This document shows positions 1 to 12,099 of a stretch of 64,000 nt of DNA, piece after piece. The notes beneath the pieces were generated by a model that was not told where the DNA came from, made no database searches, and was given only the letters and a program-made list of their open reading frames with translations. The stretch's first letter is position 1. Every line of letters starts with the position of its first letter. The DNA is from Hepsetus odoe (taxonomy: Eukaryota > Chordata > Actinopteri > Characiformes > Hepsetidae), in NCBI GenBank assembly GCA_017165825.1, contig CM029370.1, forward strand, positions 18,017,757-18,081,756, read 5' to 3'. The position numbers were made by a program, and so were the translations under genes.

Positions 1-147
1 GAGCACCACCAGTCAGCTTCAGGGCCATTCTGAAATCCAAAGTCGTCACACTCAGAATTGAAACGGATCCAAGAATTCCCCATACAAGTCTATGGAAAAT
101 GTTGCAACTAGTGTTGGTATTGTGAAAATGTTTTTAACCACTGCAGC

Positions 148-155
148 AGGACTGA

Positions 156-195
<40 letters not shown>

Positions 196-196
196 A
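148..196 (+). repeat. (GAAA)n microsatellite
   Basis: Near-perfect AAAG/GAAA repeat of about 48 bp. Confidence 0.9.
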
Positions 197-507
197 AAGA
201 AACTTCATAGTTCACATGTTATTTCAGAGTTTCTATGCAGTAAGCTTTGCATCAGAAACAGGATTAAAGGGATATCAGCTACTCACGCTTCCTGCATTTG
301 AACACAAATAGCAGTAAAGGAAAACATTCAAACAAAAGATGAAAAACGATAATAGTGTTTGTGTCACAAGTAGTTATTAAAAGTTATTAAAAAATAATGC
401 AAATACTGTAAGCAAAAGTTGAAGTAAAGCCAGTGGTCCTTATTTAGGCCTGTCCCATGTGTTTTCCCTGTTCCAACACGGTCTAAAGTCACTAGGCCAC
501 CGCTGCC

Positions 508-508
<1 letters not shown>

Positions 509-545
<37 letters not shown>
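509..545. repeat. (AT)n microsatellite next to a SINE head fragment
   Basis: AT repeat directly following ACTAGGCCACCGCTGCCC (490-507), a truncated SINE head on the minus strand. Confidence 0.85.
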
Positions 546-548
<3 letters not shown>

Positions 549-625
549 AGCTATAGCAGTTAATTATATATATTTATATATTTATACATATGTATAAACC
601 TTAATTGTGAAATGCATTCTTTCAG

Positions 626-3600
626 AAATTCAACCTGTCTTGGATTTCAACCAGAATGTAAAACAGAATCTCTTGGCAGAAGCTGACCAGCAGCTTTTAG
701 CACGGGAAGAGCAGCTCTTCGGCTCAGAATCAGCTGATGAGCAGGTGATTCACACAGCGGATGAAGAGGACAAGCTACAGAAGGACTATGAGATTCTATT
801 GTTGCATCTGCGAATGGCCATCTGTGAGTCCTTTAACCAAGAAAGTCAAGAGGCATTGAAAAGTGCAGTGATAGCTATACTTCAGGAGGAAGAACAAGAC
901 AGAAGATGGGAGAAGGCACCTGAAGACAAGCGTCCATCTTGGAGGCCAATGAAGTGCAGGGAGATCCATGACACACTTCTCCAGAAGGTGGTAGAGGTAC
1001 GGATTCAGCAAGCAAGTGAGGAAGAGGCTGCAGTCGACAGGCTGTCCACTTCCATAAAGAAAGACGTTTGTCGGCAGGGAAAGCGCATTCAGAACGACCT
1101 TCTCCAAGTGGTCAGAGAGGTGCACAAATGTTACACACCAGAGTTTGAAGTGTGCTACCTATACATTCAGCTGTACCATCAAGCTTTCTCCACAAAACTC
1201 CAGGACCTGGCCCGATCCAACATTGAGTTGCAAGACTGCATTTACATACTAAGCTGGATTAATGATTATTATCCCAAGTAAGAAATTAGAAATGCCCAAA
1301 ATTTATTTATTGTTATAAAATAAAATCACTCTAAATGTGGCTTTTATTTTTTCTTTTGAATTATTGCTTTTCAGGGATGTGTTGCAGCAGAAAGAATTGC
1401 AGCCACATGTTGGGGGTAAAGCACTTCACCCTTTGTTACCTGAAGAAGATCTTAAGTCACTGGAGGAGCAGTATCTCTCACACAAAGAGGTGAAGAAGTT
1501 CACCAGCTTCAGATGATTAATTTGTTTACTACAGTTTTACGGCTTTGCAGCTAGGAATATACACTGCACCTTGTGTTTATATTAGGTGTCCTATGTTTGC
1601 AGGCTGAGGTCCGGACGTGGTTGGCCAATGCTCTGAAGAAGGAGGAGGAGCAGTGGCAGGCTGACAACAAACCTGAGCAAATTGATGGATACTTCTTTTC
1701 CGATCTAGCCTTGGATATTATACATGTATGTGGCTCAGCTTGCTGCATGATTTTTGTATTACATAGAATGTATGTGTAGATTTTCTTACAGAAATAAAAC
1801 TTGTAGTTTTCCATATTTCCATTATTTATTTTTCATATGCATGGGGTACTCCATCCCTGAATTTTGTAGCCACTGGTTATAGTACACTAGAAAACACAGT
1901 GGTTCTTATTTAGGCCCGCCCTACCCATCAGTTGTTACATGCTCAGTGTTGGCTATTCTTCTCGACAGTGCTGTACTACTACAGCCTGTAATTTGTTTTC
2001 TCCTGGGCCTCCCTTCGCTTAAGCGTTTATAGTCTAGCCTAGATCTAACACCTCCAGCATTACTGTCAGGGTTTCTTTGGTTATAGGTCATGGATCTTTC
2101 TTGAGTCCTTCTACCACTTTTTCAAAAGATTTTCAGAAAGGGTTTTCCCTTTATATTATTGGTTTGCATTGCCTTTTTGCTTACTAATATTCCTGTCTTT
2201 TTTTGGTTGGGATTTCATGTTATCTTTTTTTTGTAAAGGCACAAAATAGCACAGGCTCTAACTGACTGGGCCTTTTAATTTATAGGTCTGTTTTGACCAG
2301 TGTGTTATATTACTTTGTTTATTTCCCATTTTACAGCTGGTTGATGGTGCCATGAAAGAGGCTGTGATTATTTTGGGTACTGAGGACAAAGCTCAGAGGA
2401 TTCTGCTTCAGCTGGCGAGCTTCACTGCAAGGTAGACTTTCTTACAGCTTCAGGATAGTATGTCTTAAAGAATTTTTTTTTTTTTTTCATCTCTGGGATG
2501 TCTGTGTGCTCTGGATTTAAACACTACCATTGATCACTGGCATTTTATCATAGAAAAACAAGGTTCTTACAGGACAGAGAAAAATTTATTAATTAATTAA
2601 TAAAATAAAAATTGCAAATAATATGTGTATAAAATTGATTAATTGTGTAATACGAGACATATTTTGAGACATAAATCATCTTTCTTTTTAAGAATATGTG
2701 CATTAATGTCAAATAATATTAATATTTTTATTCCTGGCAGCTATAAGAAATCTATTGCTGAACTCATCAAAGGAAAGAACAAGAACATCCCTGAAACACT
2801 AAAAGCTAATCTGATCTGCATCAATCACTTAAGGTGAGATTAAAAATAATAATAATAATAATAATAACATAACAGTGCTAATAATTATGAATTTTAACAC
2901 AAATTATAGTCATGTTTGCTGCAGTATACAACAGTAACTGCACACACATTTTCATGCTTAACATTTACAATGTTACATGGTTTTATACAGAAGGATGTCA
3001 TTTAACACTAGAAGGAATTACTTCTTCTTCCTCTTTACTACAGCAGATAATTCATCTTCATTTCTTCCGGTCCTCTGCAACTTCCTCTTTCATTTACATT
3101 TATGGCATTTCACTGACGCTCTAATCCAGAGTGACTTACATTTCTTAACTACAGGGACAGTCCCCCTGGAGCAACTTGGGTTTAAGGGTTTTTCTCAGGA
3201 AACCAATGATAGTAGTGCTGGATGTGGGATTCGAGCCTGCAACATATTGGTCTGTAGATGAGTATCCTACTAGTAGACCACCAGCACCCCTACCACTAGG
3301 TCACCAGCAAGGCCACTCTTTCACAATAACCACCTCCATGTGCTCCCTCACCACATCTCAAACCTCCTTTTTGTGCTTCCTCTTCTACTCTTGCTTGGCA
3401 GCTCCATTCTCAGCATCCTTTTTCTCACTTTTCTGAACTCTGAACTGTTCACCCCAAGTATTTAAATTCTTCCACTTTTGCCACCTCTACTCCCTGGATC
3501 CTAACCATTCCACTGTCCTCCCTTTCATTCCCATTCATGAATTTTTTCCTACAAAACTACATACCTCTCCTCTCCAGAGCAGGTCTCCTCAAGCTCTCTC

Positions 3601-5257
3601 TACTCTCTCTACAGACCCCAGTTTCATTTTCGAACATGACTCCTGTCAAATCTTGTCTGTTAACCTGTCTATTACAGTTGCACTCAGCACTAATCCTTGT
3701 TGTAATCCCACCTCTACTTTAAGTGCATCTGTCACTACTACTGCAGATATCAGCACCATCACACTACTTTAACACATATCCTTTACCACTCTGACATACT
3801 TCTATCCACTTCTGAACTTCTCTTTCAGTAACACAACTCCTCTCTAGGCGCTCTGTCATAAGATTTCTCTTAGTTTACAATGAAACTTTTGCACACACAG
3901 AATATCAACCTCCTTTTCTCCATCATTCAGAATAGAATAGAATAGAATAACTATTTATTATCCCTCGAATGAGAAATTTGGGTGTTACAGGGCTTAAGAA
4001 TATAAAAACAAGGAAAGATATCCATATATCAGCTAATTCTCTCACTTTACCAGTTATACTACCAAGATTCAAAATTCCTACCTTTACTTTCACTCTTCCT
4101 CCCTTCCTTTTGTCCTTCTGTCTCCAGGCATGCCTTCTTCCTCTTTTTCTTCTTCTTCTTCGGCCAACAAGAAGCCCGGATTTCATCTGCACACTGTTGG
4201 CGATCACTATTGGTGGCGATCATTGTCAACCTTAGCATGTCTTTGTTAATGAGAATCAATTTTACAACTAATGCCTTTCTTGATTTAAACCTCCCATTTA
4301 TCTGGGATTAGAGAAAAACACTGGCTTGTATATCCCTAGAAATGTAATTTCCTATAATGCAGAGCAAAAAAAATTAGTACATTTTGTTTAATTTCAGTTG
4401 TGTAACACTCAGCCAAGTAAAATATTTGTACGGGTGGCTTTGTTAATATTTTGATATTTGATCTGTGGACGAAAGCAAATGGAAATGACAATACTTAAAT
4501 TATGTCCATAGGGAATATATAAAAGAAAGAGAAAATCTTCCAGATGACCTAAAAGCAGCCTGGCTGACGAATGTTGCAGATCTGAGAGATACCTGTCACA
4601 AATACTTCCTCAACAACATACACAGGGATCTCAAGGTATCTAAAAATAAGGGTTCTGAGCAAAACTGATTTGGAATTTGAAACATTTTTCTTACCTAAAT
4701 TGTACGGGCACACATCAAATTCAGCACATTACTATGATGTATTAAGTGGTTTTAGTATTAAAAGTAGTAATTTCTACATTTAACTAAAGTTTGCAGTATA
4801 TAAAATACTATACTCACACTCTAGTCTACTTACAAAGACTTAACACAAAAAAAAGTTCTGTGAAGCACATTATTTAATGTTATTATATGTTCAGTATTCT
4901 CCAGATGCCCCTTCTAATGAATGAATTTACCTACTTGCACCAAAATGCAAAGGTTGGGCAAACCCCCTATTAATACTTGGTTTCAGAAGAGTCTCTGAAT
5001 CCTTCAGATTAAATTGCTTGATCTGACATTGATCTCATTTTAAAATATCTACACAGGGGCATTACCGTAAGCTATGGACTCAAGCCTGGTTTTTAGAGAG
5101 CCATAAAATAATAGGTGATCTCCTCACAGCTTTGGAGGATCAGATGCAACATTTCTCAGACCTAAAGACAGCCTGCATGGAGGTAAGCAGCACAAATTTC
5201 CATCAAATTTCAGTAGTCATACTAAAAGTGGTAAAAGATTCTCTTTGTAAGTGCATA

Positions 5258-5309
<52 letters not shown>

Positions 5310-6729
5310 GTGTATAGGAGCTGTTGAGTCAGCTGCATTTTGAGGTGATGACTGAATATGTCAGGAGGATGCTGAAGAGGAAACTGAAACTAAAAGACAG
5401 AAACGAGCAGGAGAAAGCTGCAGGCTTTCTGTGTGATGACAGTATCAGAATCAATGCACATTTTGTTAGAAATGTAAGTACAAAAAGTTCATGAACCTTT
5501 TCCTAAATAAACATAAAGGTTTTGGGTTAATGACCAGGAAATTCCCTGGACCTTAATTACATTAAGAACTTGTGGTCAGTCCCCAAAAGGAGGGTGGACT
5601 AACATGTCAGGGAGAATTGCAGAGGTTTTGAAAAAGAAGGGCCAACACTGAAATATTGGCATGTTGAATAAATTTAATGTAAATGTCAATAAAATGTTAA
5701 TGTCCATGAAGCCTAAAACTTATGAAATGCTTGTAATTTATATTTAATATACCACAGAAACATCTGACAAAAAGATCTAAAAACACTGAAGCAGCACACT
5801 TTGTGAAAACCATTCCTTGTGTCATCCTCAAAACTTTTGGCCACAGCTGTGCCACAAGTTACGCCTCACTGAATCTAACTGTAACCATCATGAATAGAAC
5901 CTCATGCCACAGAAAACCTGCATTTTTAGTTTTGAAAGTGAAAACCATGTTAAGTGGAAAAATATACCCAACAAGTAAATGGTTGTTTCCCAGTCATTCA
6001 ATTCTTGTCCTAAAAGAACAAGCCAATGATATGCATAAGTGATCACAGACCCGGTCACTGTAAACATACGCTTTCCCGACATTTTCCCTTGTGCTCTGGT
6101 GAAGCACTTACTCAATATAACCTCCCCACACTCGACCACATGCATTCTAATTCTTTCCTCTCATTCCACATCTGGAGGCAGTTAACGAAACTAAAAGTAA
6201 ACTGGGGTTATTTTAGATTTTCCAAAGACTTCCCAGGCCTATAAGAACGAAGCCTATAAGAACTAACAGTGCTGGGCTGAACTGAGGGCTGAACTGAGGG
6301 CTGAAAAACATTAGGATCATTAAGAGTGAGAAACAGCAAACATATGGATTATGAAAGGCGATTGGGCGATTATGCAACAGTGAAGTTAAAAAGAACAGAC
6401 AGAAGGAGAACTTGTCGAGGAAAACTATGAAGTTTTATGAGATAGACATTTCATATATGACTATACTAATAAACTACTTAGCTTTAGATAATGGTAGTTG
6501 TAGCTGTCTATAAATAAACGATACACTCCTACTTTACAACATTTATCTGAATAGACTGTCGCTCTTTCCTAACAGGGGTCCAAATATAAATGGCTGTCCA
6601 GTGTCCTACCCAAAGTGTCAGAGGTATTGAGGGTGCAAGATGCAGGGACACTTCAACTTGAGGTTGTTACATTGGCAAGAACTTACCCAGATATAAGGTG
6701 AGTGTCAAAATGGAGTGTTAGTCAAATGT

Positions 6730-6804
<75 letters not shown>

Positions 6805-7727
6805 CTGCTCAGTTTTTCATGTTTACAATAGATAAAGGGAATGCCTGGGATAAATTTTATCAGACTACATTTTTGTGACCAGCTGACAAAGTGCTGTGTC
6901 TCTATTTCCCTCTTGTTCAATCCACAGAAAGGTTAGCTGCTGAGTTTTCAATAGCCACTTTCAATAACAACGTTACACAAGACATGAGATGCATGATCAT
7001 GAAACAGAAGCAGAGAACACACTACTAGTTATTACGTTTTAAGAAGCCCTGGATAAAAGAACAGTATTAAGGCATGCGTTCGTTTTTGTAGTATGTGCAT
7101 ACAGTTAACAAAAAGTGTTTCCCTAAGAGAGCCAGCACAAAATATGTGCTTAAATAATTCTTGCAGAGTCAATAATTCATCCTCAAGCATTTTCCAAAAA
7201 TCCCATAAAACATTCAAACCCTCCATCCTGCGAGTGATTAGAGGTGGAAAGAAAAAAGAACTCTGGGTCATAAATCTATCAACAGCACATTGCCAAAAGT
7301 TCTGGTGGTCTGAAATGCTCTTATTGTATAATAATATAAAGTTTCTAAAAATATGAGAGGTTTATATCTGTACTTTAGTTTATGCTGTAGCATTAATGTT
7401 TTTCCATGAAATTATTTTTAATTAGATATTAGATATTTTTAGAAAAAATTAAAACTTTAGCTGAAATGTATGAACGGTTGGGAATTTAGCAATGATTTAG
7501 TATATTATTGCTTCTAAACAATATTTCTGCCCTAAAGACTACATTGACCTCTGGTTCCTCTCCACAGTGAACGCCATGTGCTTGGATTCCTACAACTGAA
7601 GACAAACCTTTCTAGTGTGGACATACGAAACATTAAAGACAGCTTAACAGAGAACAGAAACTCACCAACCTCTGAGCCTCCACTGTCTTTCTTCAGCAGC
7701 ATTCCTGTTAAAAGAACGCTGCTATAA
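626..7727 (+). CDS. tnfaip2: TNFAIP2/EXOC3L4-like protein, tandem copy A (5' end missing)
   Basis: Ten exons join in frame: 626-1277, 1375-1489, 1603-1725, 2337-2431, 2741-2833, 4512-4635, 5057-5182, 5318-5473, 6576-6697, 7568-7727 (TAA at 7725-7727). They give 588 residues with no internal stop and GT-AG borders throughout. The product is helix-rich and matches the Sec6/exocyst-3-like superfamily. Known members TNFAIP2 (M-Sec) and EXOC3L act at the plasma membrane in tethering and membrane protrusion. Exon 626-1277 holds the N-terminal helical part, rich in Glu/Gln and Leu; exon 5318-5473 holds a basic stretch (KRKLKLK). The first visible exon begins in phase 1 and has no usable ATG, so the start lies upstream. 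Copy B repeats the same exon plan, and eif5 follows downstream as in human 14q32. I cannot separate tnfaip2 from exoc3l4 by eye. Confidence 0.88.
3015..4200 (-). mobile_element. Decayed RTE-type LINE with internal deletion and insertions
   Basis: In intron 2834-4511 of copy A. On the minus strand, about 4000-4190 encodes the start of an AP-endonuclease region (VGILNLGS and RELAD), and about 3330-3430 resembles the 3' part of the same LINE seen at 27465-29430. A different fish repeat is inserted at about 3095-3315. A (GAATA)n tract lies at 3929-3950. Confidence 0.6.
3095..3315. repeat. Dispersed SINE-like repeat
   Basis: Contains a stretch typical of a dispersed teleost repeat (GACGCTCTAATCCAGAGTGA, then a CTGGAGCAACTTGGG block and a degraded box-B-like segment). 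It interrupts the LINE relic. Family assignment is by recollection of fish repeats only. Confidence 0.5.
5258..5312 (+). repeat. (GT)n tract abutting the acceptor of copy A exon 5318-5473
   Basis: About 50 bp of GT repeat runs into the TATAG acceptor at 5313-5317, with no pyrimidine tract between. Confidence 0.9.
6734..6803. repeat. (AT)n microsatellite
   Basis: About 70 bp of perfect AT repeat, 36 bp after the donor of copy A exon 6576-6697. Confidence 0.95.
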
Positions 7728-9690
7728 TTCACTCAATCAAAAACAGGGTTATAATGTATATCGTAATGTAATGAACTGTGGTAAAGCTGCTTGTCTGAAG
7801 CAGTAACTACCTACAAAATATAGCTATTGGACTTGCCAGAAGTATTGCACAATAATTAACTAATGAAATTTGTGTAGTAGATGTTAAAGCTATTACTTAT
7901 TTGTAAGGAGCAACTTGAGTGTCTACAGCAGGCATCACTGACAAGACTTTGAGTACATTCCTTTTGACTGTGTACCTTACTTAATAGACTTGCTAAGGGG
8001 GTTTTTTTCCACAAGCCTGCAGATAAAAGTAATAGAAGAAGAACCGCTTGCTACCATTAAAAAAAGTCCTTGCATATCTGTTGAAACAATCATGCTATTA
8101 TAAAATAGGAGATCCTCATCAAGCTTTCAGATTACGATGCACTTTTCAACTTCTACACAGATTTCACAGATATAGTTGCTTTTTTTGGGAAGAAAAGCAT
8201 ACATAATCTTTGAAGGATTGTGTATTTCTTTAAAGGTTGCTTGATGTTTTCCTTGAATCTCTAATCTCGCACGAAACCTTCAGTCATTAAGGAGATTTCT
8301 TGGCTACTCAAATAGTGTCCCTTTGTATATATTTATATTCAGCTTAAGTTAAAACAACTGTTTATGGCTGTTTCCTGCTGTTTTCCACTGTTGTTTACTG
8401 CTAGCATGTGAATTCCAAAAAGTTTCCATATTATATTTATATATCAGTGGCTTAGTATAATCTCTGTATATCCAAGTCTTCTCTGTTTAGGCTAAAACAT
8501 AAGCAGAGATGCTTATGTTGTGTAGATGCTTATGTTGCTGTGTATTTGCCATTTGTATTCACTATGTAAAATATGCTTTTGGCTCTTGTGTATATGTGTT
8601 GTTAATTTATTCAATAAGCAGTGTTATAATATGAGTACACTGTAATTCTTTCAGATAATATTGCACAAGAATTCCTACATTCAGGCAGGTGACAAGCTGC
8701 AAATGTGGATTATAACTTTAAAACATGTTATGTTTCTAACTAGGAATATAATGCAATGGAGACAATAACATAATCACAAAACAAGCAAAAAAAACCTTCA
8801 GCTTGATATAACTAAAATCTGAGTTCAAATGGGAGAGTCCTGGCAGGAATGAGGTCAGTTAGCAGGATGTGCTTTATCGGGAATCTTAAAATCACAACTT
8901 ATAAGCATTCTGAGTAACACACTCCAGACTGGAAATCCAGAGAGACCAGAGTACATAGACAGAGAGGGAGGAAGACAGTACGTACAGTGTAGTCAGCAAA
9001 GGAGATCTCTGATAGCTCCGATAGAGTGTCAATGGGGAGTTGTGACTGAACCTTCTGCCTGTGACATAAACATGATTGAGAGCAATACTTGTCACAAGTC
9101 CTACCTACAGGAATCAAGCTGAGTCTCAATCATCCAGTATTGCTGGAAATATGAAGCATTTCACCTGGCAAATCAGTGATCAGCGTGGGAGGGATTGTCC
9201 ATCTGGTTCAACAATACTGTAGAAATACTGTAGAAAGGTCAGAGGGCCTATCCTGACCCCTGTTTGTCAGGAACAGCATACGATTGGTTCTTACAACATA
9301 AACATCAAAATTTGACCATTCAGCAATGGAAAAGGGAGTACAGGGTTTTTCCATCATGTGGATGGTTGGCATTGTTGCAAGTAAATGTGTTATATTTTGC
9401 AAGATATTGCAAAAATTACACAGGAAACCAAAGTCCCCAGATCTCAATTGAACATCTGTCTGATGTGTTCAAAAAAACTGGTGTGAATTCAGGGTTTTAC
9501 TGGAAATTCCTGTGTCTCTCAGAGGTCAGAAACAGCCAAATGAGAAAAACAAACATAGGTAGGCTGACACTGATTGCAATCAAGATACAGAACAATTTGC
9601 TTCCCTTTCCTAGAGTAAAAGAAAATCTGATGATTCTTGTGTATCTGCCGCTGTGAAGCAGACTGACTATGAATGAACACAGGACTACAA
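7728..9690. other. Copy A 3' UTR and flank
   Basis: AT-rich DNA after the copy A stop with no second coding signal. A 130-codon open frame at 9264-9656 has no recognisable domain and no splice partner and is taken as chance. Confidence 0.4.
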
Positions 9691-10735
9691 TGCAAGTTAG
9701 CATAACCTACAGTAAAATTAGGACACCCAATTAAATATTCAGTTCTTTATTAAGAAATGTTCACATATCAATGTCTAATCTTCTTTTTATTTATCTCTGG
9801 AAAAGAAAGTGATTGAAATGTAGGTGAACAACAAAAATGAACCTTGATGTATTCATTAAACAAAAGATATCAACCAAAATGTGTATTCTAACTGAAAGAA
9901 AGTTAGGACTCCCTACCCATTACCAGGGAATTGACTATTCTTGTCATTGTGAAACACAGCACAGCAAGCCAAAATGAAATGACGCCCCTGCATTTTACCC
10001 AAACAAACACATGTGCAGCAGGGGGGGCAGCTATTTAAAGCCCCCGGGGAGCAGTGATGGGGACAGTACCTTGCTCAAGGGTACCTCAGGGCAGGCATTC
10101 AAACCCACAATCTTCCAATCCGGGTGCTTAGTCTCTAACCACTAGGATCCCCTGTTAAAATAGCCAGTGATACCCCCTTTGGCTGAAATAACCACGCTGA
10201 GATGCTTCTTGTAGCATCTACCAGTCTCTGGCATCAGACTACCCCAATCCAGAACTCTTTAACCTGTGAGATGTTTGAGGGGTTTCTTGCATGTACAGCC
10301 CATTTCAAATCACCCCACAGCATCTCAATGGCATTATGATCTGAGCTTTGACTCACCCACTCCAGGACTTTTAATTTTTTAGATGTCAACCAGACCTTAG
10401 TGGATTTATTGGTGTGTTTTGGGACATTTAGGTCATTGGGCCATTTAGACATTGCTAAGATGCTGATAAGAACTGCTTCAAACAAAATGAACATCACTTC
10501 CACCTACCAGCAATGTTCACCACGCCTATGCTTCCAAAGTTTATTGCATTATGTCTATTGCATTATCCTCTGGGCCTGTTTGCAATGATTCCACAACAGA
10601 CAGAAGTCCTCCTATCAGTTGCCTGGAGAGGAGCAGAGGGGCATATGAGAAAAAGAAAACACATGTTTCTATAACATTAGCTTTAACTACATATCTATTA
10701 AATGCAAATTGTATTACGTACATTCTATTAAATAC
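9690..10735 (-). mobile_element. Decayed Tc1-like transposon
   Basis: Minus-strand frame 10503-10234 reads as the end of a Tc1 transposase: a PKHTNKSTKVWL-like block, then VLEW and IEMLWGDLK, the usual setting of the last catalytic acid. The left part has a TTAGGAC motif at about 9718 and again at about 9905. A SINE is inserted at about 9930-10150. Ends are uncertain. Confidence 0.6.
9930..10150 (-). repeat. tRNA-derived SINE
   Basis: Read on the minus strand it starts with a degraded tRNA-like head (CCTAGTGGTTAGAG) with a box-B-like TGGGTTTGAATGC, then a body with CCCCATCACTGCTCC, and ends in the family tail with CACAATGACAAGAATAG. It belongs to the most frequent SINE family in the window. 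Confidence 0.8.
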
Positions 10736-10736
10736 A

Positions 10737-11783
10737 GTTCCATGATGTTTGGGACAAAGATGCATTTTTCTTTGTTTTTGTCTCTGTTCTTCAGTGCAAA
10801 ATCAAACAATTCAGATGAGATTAAAGATGAGATTAAAGTGCACATTTCAGACTTTAATTAAACAATGTAGAAATTGCAACACTATTTCCATGTAGCCCCC
10901 ATCATTTCAGGGCAACACAATGTTTGGGACAATTGGCTTCACAGATTTTTCTGATTACTCCAGTGTGTTTCATTACTTCATTTGGGCAGGGAGACGATAC
11001 CTAGGCTTGCTTCTATTCTATTCTATAGGCGTATAGAAACATCTAATCAGTTTAAGATCCAGTAGATGCCTCCAAACTCATTGGACAGAACTTTATCCCG
11101 CTACAAGAAAATGATCCCAAACAAACAGCAACACGAGAGTTTCTCAAAGCTAAAAAATCAAAAATTGTTCAATCGCCAAGCCAGTCACCTGATTCATTTC
11201 CAGCCTGAAATGAATAGGCTGAAAAAGAAACTTAAAATGAAAGTGACAACCCTTGTCATTGCAAGGTCACAGCACAGCACACAGTGAACCACAATGAAAT
11301 TGGACCTCTGCATTTAACCCATGCACTCAAACACCATGCAGCAGGGGGCAGCTATTGAAAGCACCCCAGGAGCAGTGACGGGGACGGTACCTTGCTCAGG
11401 GTTACCTCAGGGCAACCTACTGGAAAGGGGTTTGAACTCACAATCTTCCGATCCTGTGGCCAACTCCCTAACCACTAGGAGTAGAGGATTGGCAGAGCAA
11501 CACCAGAGAAGATACTCAGCATCTGGTTATGTCTATGAATCACAGCCATTGCATGCAAGCAACATGCAAAAAAGAATAAAATATGACTGCTTTGATACAC
11601 CTACTGTTGCTTTGTCCAAAACATTTTAGTGTAAAAAAGTGATGTTATTTCTATATGGTAGAACTAAAATATACACAGATAACTTTTAATCAAAGTTCAA
11701 TCTGAATTCACATATCTGAATTGTGATTTAAAATCAAAGGAGTAATCAAAGAAAATGTGTTTTTGTCCCATACATTATGGAAG
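10737..11783 (+). mobile_element. Tc1-like transposon with visible terminal inverted repeats
   Basis: The left end (10737-10775) and right end (11750-11783) are inverted copies around TTTGGGACAAAGATGCATTT and its complement, with mismatches. Between them, 11085-11220 reads as a Tc1 transposase fragment with a QENDPKQTA-like catalytic block and SPSQSPD. A SINE interrupts the element at about 11237-11485. No intact ORF remains. Confidence 0.7.
11237..11485 (-). repeat. tRNA-derived SINE inside a Tc1-like element
   Basis: Same family as 9930-10150: tail with AAAGTGACAACCCTTGTCAT, body with GCAGGGGGCAGCTATTGAAA, and head near AACCACTAGG on the plus strand. It sits within the transposase-like region. 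Confidence 0.82.
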
Positions 11784-12099
11784 GAACACAGGCTCTTAAG
11801 CATGAAGATGGGCTAAACCTAAACTTAACTCCAACCCAAAATATTAACTTAAACCAAAACTTAATTCTTATGTTGCTTATAATCAATATCTAATATTGAG
11901 ATGAATATTGATAATAGTTAAAAAACTAAACTATTGATATTGTTTAATGACCTCAGTTTGGTGATATTTCTAACATATTCCCTGTCTGGAATTGTACTTA
12001 AGACCATTTGTATTATTGGGAATTATATAAGATTTGTGTATGTAATAAGATGCCTGTTTTAGTGATGGGTGCACATTAGAACAGCTGAATTAATTAGTT

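Noticed and set aside
607..625. Possible translation start of copy A at 607
   Set aside because: The codon is GTG, and the sequence just before 626 is a splice acceptor (TTCTTTCAG) matched by copy B at 24675; the real start is upstream.
796..1125. 109-codon minus-strand frame
   Set aside because: Lies opposite the copy A exon 626-1277; a shadow of a well-supported coding exon.
9264..9656. 130-codon plus-strand open frame
   Set aside because: Starts at GTG, has no recognisable domain and no splice partner, and lies in AT-rich intergenic DNA.
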